Shown: positions 57,600-64,000 of the stretch, piece after piece
Layout of the letters: each line of letters begins with the position of its first letter
Numbering within the stretch: the stretch's first letter is position 1
Origin: Nocardioides solisilvae
GTDB lineage: Bacteria > Actinomycetota > Actinomycetes > Propionibacteriales > Nocardioidaceae
Direction: 5' to 3'
Length of the DNA: 64,000 bases
Assembly: GCF_003194625.1 (NCBI RefSeq)
Contig: NZ_QHKX01000002.1
Span: 62,001-126,000, forward strand
Program-made: the position numbers and the translations under genes
Notes under the pieces: model-generated
Told to the model about the DNA's origin: nothing
Databases searched by the model: none
Seen by the model: the letters and a program-made list of their open reading frames with translations, nothing else

Positions 57600-58076
57600 G
57601 TGACCGTCGCCGCCCTGCTCGCTGCCGTCCTCGTCGCCGTCGGTCTGGTCGGCATCCTGCTCCCCCTGGTCCCCGGCACGTCGCTGGTGCTGCTGGGCGT
57701 CCTCGGCTGGGCCTGGTACGTCGGCACCGCGACCAGCTGGCGCGTCCTGGCGGCGGTGGTGGTCGTCCTGGGGGCCGGAGCGGTGGCCAAGTACGTCGTC
57801 CCGGGGCGCGGGCTCCGCACGGCGGGGGTCCCGTCGAGCACGCTGTGGGCCGGAGGGGCGCTCGCCGCGGTGGGCTTCTTCGTCGTCCCGGTGGCAGGCC
57901 TGCTGCTCGGCTTCGTGCTGGGGGTCCACCTCGCCGAGGTCCGCAGGGTCGGCCGGGTCCGGGCCAGGACCTCCGCCCGGCACGCCGTCAAGGCGGTGCT
58001 GCTGAGCGTCGCGGTCGAGCTCGGGGCAGCCCTGCTCGCGACCGCCGTCTGGGTGGTCGGCCTCTTCCTCGTCTGA
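57600..58076 (+). CDS. DUF456 membrane protein
   Basis: 158 aa, about four to five helices with Gly-rich packing: LLAAVLVAVGLVGILLPLVPGTSLVLLG is the family signature, LLGFVLGVHLAEVRR closes it. Function unknown. GTG start; CAGGCT 6 nt upstream could be a leaderless promoter. Convergent with the SGNH hydrolase gene. Confidence 0.88.
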   Translation: MTVAALLAAVLVAVGLVGILLPLVPGTSLVLLGVLGWAWYVGTATSWRVLAAVVVVLGAGAVAKYVVPGRGLRTAGVPSSTLWAGGALAAVGFFVVPVAGLLLGFVLGVHLAEVRRVGRVRARTSARHAVKAVLLSVAVELGAALLATAVWVVGLFLV

Positions 58077-58092
58077 GCCCTGACCTGCGCGC

Positions 58093-59331
58093 TCAGTCGG
58101 GCGGGGTGAGCAGGTCGGCGAAGATCTCGGCCATCCGCTCGTTCCCGGCGAGGCTGGGGTGCAGGGGCAGCATCTCCTCGATCATGAGCCCCTCGTTGGT
58201 CGACCCGTCCTTGGCCAGGACCGGCCACTGGGCCGCGAGGTCGAAGACCGCCACCCGGTCGGGGTGGGCCGCGGCCACCTCCCGACGCGCGGCGCGGACC
58301 TCCTGCCACGCCTCGCTCTGCCAGTTGCCGGGCTCGTAGCCGTCGACGAGGACCACCGCCGCGTCGGGCGCCGCCTCGAGGGCACGCTCCACCACGATCC
58401 GGAGGTTCTGCGCGTAGGCGAAGTCGGGGTTCGACCCCAGGTTGACGAGCACCAGCTGCGGGTCGAGGGCGGCGACCTCTCGCCAGTGGCCCTGCGCCAT
58501 CAGCTCCGAGGCGTAGTGCTGCGTCCCCGCCCCCGAGTGCGAGCCGTCGTAGACGTGGATGCCCGAGGAGGCGTCGGGGTCGAGGAACTCCACCCCCGTG
58601 TGCACGAAGGCCCCGAGCGGGCCCGCTCCCACCACCTGTACCAGGTGGTCGCCCTGGCCGAGGTCGGGGGACTCCCACCACAGCCCGGCCTCCGGCCGGG
58701 CGGCGACGCTGCTGAGCGTGGCCGGAGAGGGGGTGCCGTCGGAGAGGGTGCCGGCGGAGGTCACGTCCTCGCCGTCGACCAGGACCCGTCCCTCACCGCC
58801 CAGCGCCTCCACCGCGCCGTACCAGACCCGGACGCGGCGCGCGGGGAGCCGGGGGTAGGTCAGGGTCGCGGTGGGCGGCATGAAGAGCGCCCGACCCCCG
58901 AGCCCCCACTTCTCGAACATGTACTCCTGGGCGGGCGCACCGGACTGGGACGTGTCGTCGCGCGTCGCCGGGTCGACGTAGAAGGCCGGCAGGTAGCCTG
59001 CCGCGCCCGGGGCGTCGAGCCGCTCGCGCAGCTCCTCCTGGAGCATCCCGACCATCCGGTTGCGGTGCACCGGCGTGGGCATCCAGACGCCCTCGGAGAT
59101 GGAGTCGCCCACCACGACCACGCGGGCGGGCGCCTCGTCGTGGCGGCGCACGGCGTCGTACCAGGGCTCGAGCACCTCGCGCAACGTGGCGGACCCCTCC
59201 GCCGCCCCGGTGGGCGCGCGCTCGTCAGACATCGCGGTCACGCCCCAGGCGCCCGCGGCGACCAGCACCGCGAGCAGCACGACTCCCAGGACGGTCCCGC
59301 GACCGACCTGCCACCCCCGAGATCCCCTCAC
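58093..59331 (-). CDS. Membrane-anchored SGNH/GDSL hydrolase
   Basis: 412 aa. N-terminal membrane helix TVLGVVLLAVLVAAGAWGV, extracytoplasmic SGNH esterase domain with nucleophile Ser in VVVGDSISEGVWMP and a later NLGSNPDF block for the Asn; the C-terminal His is probably in LPLHPSLAGN. A beta-rich insert (about 120-240) separates the blocks, as in some carbohydrate O-acetylesterases. Probably deacylates envelope or environmental glycans; substrate unknown. GTG start 22 bp after sigA, likely co-transcribed with it in part. Confidence 0.8.
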   Translation of the reverse strand: MRGSRGWQVGRGTVLGVVLLAVLVAAGAWGVTAMSDERAPTGAAEGSATLREVLEPWYDAVRRHDEAPARVVVVGDSISEGVWMPTPVHRNRMVGMLQEELRERLDAPGAAGYLPAFYVDPATRDDTSQSGAPAQEYMFEKWGLGGRALFMPPTATLTYPRLPARRVRVWYGAVEALGGEGRVLVDGEDVTSAGTLSDGTPSPATLSSVAARPEAGLWWESPDLGQGDHLVQVVGAGPLGAFVHTGVEFLDPDASSGIHVYDGSHSGAGTQHYASELMAQGHWREVAALDPQLVLVNLGSNPDFAYAQNLRIVVERALEAAPDAAVVLVDGYEPGNWQSEAWQEVRAARREVAAAHPDRVAVFDLAAQWPVLAKDGSTNEGLMIEEMLPLHPSLAGNERMAEIFADLLTPPD

Positions 59332-59353
59332 CCGCGTGCGCGCCCGACGGGGC

Positions 59354-60808
<1,455 letters not shown>

Positions 60809-60869
60809 GAACACCTCTCGTCACGGGAAAAGGGGCGCGGCAAGGCCCGGTTACGTCAAGGCCGCCCGA

Positions 60870-61475
60870 TCATTCTGCCATGCCCTGGGTGAGGGGCCGA
60901 CTTCCGCTCCCCGCGGCAGCCTTCTTCTGCTTCTTGAAGTCGCGCACGCGCTGCAGCGACTCCTCGTCCACGACGTCGGCGACCGACCGGTGACCGGGCT
61001 GTGCGTAGTCGCCGCAGACCGCCTCCCAGCCCTCGGGCCGCACCCCGCACTGCTTGGCCAGGAGGGCGACGAAGATCTGCGCCTTCTGCTTGCCGAAGCC
61101 GGGCAGCGCCACCATCCGTCGCAGCAGCTCGCGGCCCGAGCCGGCGTCCGTCCAGATGCGGCTCGCGTCGCCGTCGTACTCCTCGACCACACGGCGGGCC
61201 AGCTCCTGCAGTCGGGCCGCCATCGACCCGGGGAAGCGGTGCACCGCGGGCGGCGTCGCGCAGAGCGCGGCGAACTGCTCGGGGTCGGCCGAGGCGACCG
61301 CCGCGGGGTCCAGGGTGCCCAGGCGGTCCAGGACCTTGGCCGGACCCCGGAAGGCGTGCTCCATCGGGTACTGCTGGTCCAGCATCATCCCCGCGAGCAG
61401 GGCGAAGGGGGACTCCCCCAGGACGCGGTCGGCGGCCTCGTCGCCGGTGATGCGGAGGTCGGCGCTGTAGGGCAT
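60870..61475 (-). CDS. HhH-GPD-type base excision repair protein
   Basis: 201 aa. Member of the actinobacterial HhH-GPD family: DEAADRVLGESPFALLAGMMLDQQYPMEHAF, then the helix-hairpin-helix MVALPGFGKQKAQIFVALLAKQ. The Lys after the hairpin (GFGKQKAQ) replaces the usual glycosylase pattern, and the GPD Asp is not clear, so glycosylase activity is uncertain. CATGAT 6 nt before the ATG is a weak leaderless -10. Upstream of sigA on the same strand. Confidence 0.85.
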   Translation of the reverse strand: MPYSADLRITGDEAADRVLGESPFALLAGMMLDQQYPMEHAFRGPAKVLDRLGTLDPAAVASADPEQFAALCATPPAVHRFPGSMAARLQELARRVVEEYDGDASRIWTDAGSGRELLRRMVALPGFGKQKAQIFVALLAKQCGVRPEGWEAVCGDYAQPGHRSVADVVDEESLQRVRDFKKQKKAAAGSGSRPLTQGMAE

Positions 61476-61501
61476 GGGGCCATCATGCCCGACCGGGTCG
61501 A

Positions 61502-61900
61502 TCAGGCCTTGACGGCCATCACGGGGCAGTGGGCGTCCAGCAGGATCCGCTGGGCGTTGCTGCCCAGGATGAGCTTGCCGACGGGCGTCCGCTTGCGCAG
61601 CCCGATGACGATCAGCTCGGCGCCGTTGGCCTCGGCGAGGCTGATCAGGTCCTCCGAGGGCTCGAAGCCGCGGACCATCTGGCGCACGTCGTAGTCGATG
61701 CCGGCCTCGTCCAGCCGCTGCTGGACCGACTCGATCTCGCGGGCGGTCCGCTGGGCGACCTCCCCGTCGTACTCCGCGCCGCCGCGGTGCGAGTTGACGA
61801 CGACCAGCTTGGCGTTGCGCAGCCTGGCCTCCTCGATGGCCTTGGCCAGGGCCGCCTCCCCCTCCGGCTTGGCGACATATCCCACGACCACGGTTGCCAT
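61502..61900 (-). CDS. Universal stress protein
   Basis: 132 aa, single UspA domain. Starts MATVVVGYVAKPEGEAAL; the nucleotide loop is IGLRKRTPVGKLILGSNAQRIL (G-x2-G-x9-G-S type, split here by Arg/Lys), ending HCPVMAVKA. ATP- or AMP-binding stress protein. AGAGGAGA ribosome binding site; TACGGT about 50 bp upstream is a possible -10. Confidence 0.92.
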   Translation of the reverse strand: MATVVVGYVAKPEGEAALAKAIEEARLRNAKLVVVNSHRGGAEYDGEVAQRTAREIESVQQRLDEAGIDYDVRQMVRGFEPSEDLISLAEANGAELIVIGLRKRTPVGKLILGSNAQRILLDAHCPVMAVKA

Positions 61901-62030
61901 CTGCGTCTCCTCTGACTGCTCTCGGACGTCCCGACGACGCCCACGGGCACCGTACCCAATCAGGCCCCGGAACGGGAGGCTGTGGAGAGCGACCCGGGCG
62001 GGAGGTCGTGCTCCGGCAGGGTTTCCTCCC

Positions 62031-62504
62031 GTGACCGCTCCCCCGTCCTCGTCCCGCACCGGCACCGTCGACGACCCGTCAGGCGCGCCCGACCGCGGTC
62101 TCCGGCGCAGGCTCCGCGCCGCGGTCCTCGCCCACAAGACGGCCGCGCCCCGCGGGCACCTCCCCCCGGTCCTCCGCGCCGGGCTGCCGGGCCCCACCGA
62201 GGAGACCGCGGCGTGGGAGTTCCGGCCGGCACCCGACGACCCGCTCGACCACGACACCAGGGTGGAGGTGGCCGTGGCGCTGGCCCACCGGGCCCTGCTC
62301 CGGGTGGAGGCACCCCTGCTGTGGCTCTCCCGCTCCGGTGACCCGGGGCCCGACCAGTGCGACCTCGAGTGGCAGGCCGCCGCCTGCGCGGCCTGGCGCC
62401 AGCTGGGCCTGGCACCCTCGTTCGTCGTCCTGACCCGGCACGGCTGGTGGCACCACCCCAGCGGCGCCTCGCAGACCTGGACGAGGCTGCGACGGCGCAG
62501 CTGA
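62031..62504 (+). CDS. Conserved hypothetical protein
   Basis: 157 aa. I recognise no named family. A disordered start of about 20 residues is followed by RRRLRAAVLAHKTAAPRGHLPPVLRAGLPG, then a segment rich in Trp and hydrophobics (LLWLSRSGDPGPDQCDLEWQAAACAAWRQLGL) ending WWHHPSGASQTW. Two Cys. No signal peptide or helix long enough for a membrane. The GTG start is tentative; there is no clear ribosome binding site in the 130-bp gap after the universal stress gene. Divergent from it. Confidence 0.6.
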   Translation: MTAPPSSSRTGTVDDPSGAPDRGLRRRLRAAVLAHKTAAPRGHLPPVLRAGLPGPTEETAAWEFRPAPDDPLDHDTRVEVAVALAHRALLRVEAPLLWLSRSGDPGPDQCDLEWQAAACAAWRQLGLAPSFVVLTRHGWWHHPSGASQTWTRLRRRS

Positions 62505-62587
62505 AGTGCGACGCACCCCACCCGCGCGGCGGCCGCCGGCAGTCGCCCCCGGCCCCGGCACTGGCGCCGGCGCCGGCGCCGTCCGGC

Positions 62588-64000
62588 CTACGACCAGGTG
62601 TGGACGGGCTCGTTGCTGTGCATGCGGTCGACGTAGTCGAGGAGCGTCGCCCGCAGCGCGTCGAACCGCTCCTGGTCCTGCCGGGCGGCCATCTGCCGGA
62701 CGAACCACTCCGCCCCGTTGGTCCGCAGGAGGCACCTCTGCTCGATCATCTGGAGGTAGCGGTCCCGCTCGTGGGCCTCGACCCCCGCGGCGGCCAGCCC
62801 CTCGTCGGCCATGGGCAGCAGCCGGCGCAGCACCAGCTCGCTGGCGCTCACCTGCCCGAGGCCGGGCCAGTAGACCTGGGCGTCGATGCCGTGCTGCGCG
62901 GCGACGTGGAAGTTCTCCTCGGCCGCGCTGAAGGACATCTGCGACCACAGCGGCCGCTCGCTCGTGGCCAGGGTGCGGACCAGCCCGAAGTAGAAGGCCG
63001 CGTTGGCGATGGTGTCGGCCACCGTCGGCCCGGCCGCCAGCAGCCGGTTCTCCACCCGCAGGTGCGGTCCCTCCGGGGTCACGTCGTACACCGGGCGGTT
63101 CCAGCGGTAGATCGTCCCGTTGTGCAGCCGCAGCTCGTGCAGCGAGGGCGTGCCCCCCGCCTCGAGGACCTCCAGCGGGTCCTCGTCGTCGGTGACGGGC
63201 AGGAGGGCCGGGAAGTAGCGGACGTTCTCCTCGAACAGGTCGAAGACCGAGGTGATCCACCGCTCCCCGAACCACACCCGGGGTCGCACGCCCTGCGCCT
63301 TCAGCTCCTCGCTGCGCGTGTCGGTGGCCTGCTCGAAGAGCGGGATCCGCGTCTCGCGCCACAGCTGGCGACCCAGGAGGTACGGCGAGTTGGCGCCCAC
63401 CGCGAGCTGCACGCCGGCGATCACCTGGCTGGCGTTCCAGTAGGCGGCGAACTCGTCGGGCGAGGTCTGGACGTGGAACTGGGTGCTGGTGCAGGCCGCC
63501 TCGGGGACGATCGAGTCGGTGGTCGTCTCCAGACGCTCGGCGCCCGCGATCGAGATCGTGATGTCCTCGCCCCGGGCGTTGAGGATCTGCTCGCTCAGCA
63601 GCTTGTAGCGCGGGTTGGGGCTGAGCGAGTCGGGCGTCATGTGCCCCTCCCCGAGGGTCGGCAGGATCCCGATCATCACGAGGTGGGCGCCGACCTCCGA
63701 CGAGCGGGTCTCCGCGTCGTTGAGGCTCTGGCGCAGCCCCTCCTCGAAGGCCAGGAGCCCGCGCTCGCGCAGCCGCGCCGGAGGGCAGTTGATCTCGATG
63801 CTGAACTGGCCGAGCTCGGTCTGGAAGGCCGGGTCGGCGATCGCCTCCAGCGCCTCCATGTTGCGCAGCGAGGGGTCGCCCGCCGAGTCGATGAGGTTGA
63901 ACTCCACCTCGAGCCCGGTCATCGGGTCGTCGGTGTCGAACCGGGACTCCCGGAGCATCCGGGCGAAGACGTCGAGGCACCGCCGGACCTTCTCCCGGTG
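62588..64000 (-). CDS. Glutamate-cysteine ligase (GCS2-type), 5' end outside the window
   Basis: The last 470 codons are visible; the start lies right of base 64000 (the frame is open to the edge, beginning HREKVRRCLDVFAR). ATP-dependent ligase of the GCS2 family: TGLEVEFNLID, TELGQFSIEINCPP, ACTSTQFHVQTSP, ANSPYLLGRQLW, RVWFGERW and RVENRLLAAGPTVADTIAN. Actinobacterial members often serve ergothioneine (EgtA) or related gamma-glutamyl synthesis rather than glutathione; which one applies here is not decidable. Confidence 0.88.
   Translation of the reverse strand, partial: HREKVRRCLDVFARMLRESRFDTDDPMTGLEVEFNLIDSAGDPSLRNMEALEAIADPAFQTELGQFSIEINCPPARLRERGLLAFEEGLRQSLNDAETRSSEVGAHLVMIGILPTLGEGHMTPDSLSPNPRYKLLSEQILNARGEDITISIAGAERLETTTDSIVPEAACTSTQFHVQTSPDEFAAYWNASQVIAGVQLAVGANSPYLLGRQLWRETRIPLFEQATDTRSEELKAQGVRPRVWFGERWITSVFDLFEENVRYFPALLPVTDDEDPLEVLEAGGTPSLHELRLHNGTIYRWNRPVYDVTPEGPHLRVENRLLAAGPTVADTIANAAFYFGLVRTLATSERPLWSQMSFSAAEENFHVAAQHGIDAQVYWPGLGQVSASELVLRRLLPMADEGLAAAGVEAHERDRYLQMIEQRCLLRTNGAEWFVRQMAARQDQERFDALRATLLDYVDRMHSNEPVHTWS

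Noticed and set aside
62563..62580. Three tandem GGCGCC units
   Set aside because: Short, symmetric, in a GC-rich gap; no evidence of function beyond composition.

Overview
The window is very GC-rich, gene-dense chromosome with almost no non-coding space. Start codons are often GTG, genes are often joined by 4-bp ATGA/GTGA overlaps, and third codon positions are nearly all G or C. Gene content and order point to an actinobacterium, most likely Nocardioides or another member of the Nocardioidaceae; the genus is an inference. Several runs match blocks known from Mycobacterium tuberculosis: fadA2 / fabG4-htdX, the Rv2689c-Rv2701c block (RNA methyltransferase, APC permease, ceoB, ceoC, DUF3159, OB-fold, DUF3710, dut, DUF3093, DUF4193, suhB), and lprG-p55. 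I see no mobile element, CRISPR array, prophage, tRNA or rRNA.

Region by region. 1-1324: start of a pyrimidine operon (pyrR-pyrB, cut by the window edge) with a PyrR-binding leader. 1378-12734: lipid metabolism, with fadA2, fabG4-htdX, thioesterase II, a PAC2 protein and the fadA-fadB beta-oxidation operon; a secreted M23 peptidase with FG-GAP-like repeats lies among them. 12842-18086: a SigE-family sigma factor with a membrane partner, an APC permease and dxs. 18087-22712: a Nudix / SMP-30 / pterin-dehydratase-VOC cluster, a small unknown gene behind a perfect LexA box, a thiamine-related pair (yjbQ, MTH1187 family) and an FAD/NAD(P) protein. 22726-26359: aconitase and a lipoprotein. 26357-34746: RNA methyltransferase, KimA-like potassium permease divergent from two RCK proteins, then conserved small genes and dut. 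34921-46564: suhB-type phosphatase, ferrochelatase, MFS, aldonolactone-type oxidase, sepH, MOSC, sulfurtransferase, aldo/keto reductase, tdk, phosphodiesterase, DUF5998 and a sulfotransferase. 46614-57021: GNAT/acyl-CoA-synthetase fusion, parC, lprG-p55-carbonic anhydrase, parE. 57211-64000: DUF7455 zinc protein, DUF456, SGNH hydrolase, sigA, HhH-GPD protein, universal stress protein and a glutamate-cysteine ligase cut by the right edge.

The most interesting signals are regulatory. A LexA operator overlaps the promoter of an unknown 123-aa protein. A perfect GGGAAT-N18-GTT (SigR/SigH-type) promoter precedes the DUF7455 zinc protein near sigA. About twenty genes have a TANNNT-like hexamer 6-9 nt before the start codon, suggesting leaderless mRNAs. 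At three junctions the upstream gene's TAG stop codon is also the first half of the next gene's -10 hexamer.
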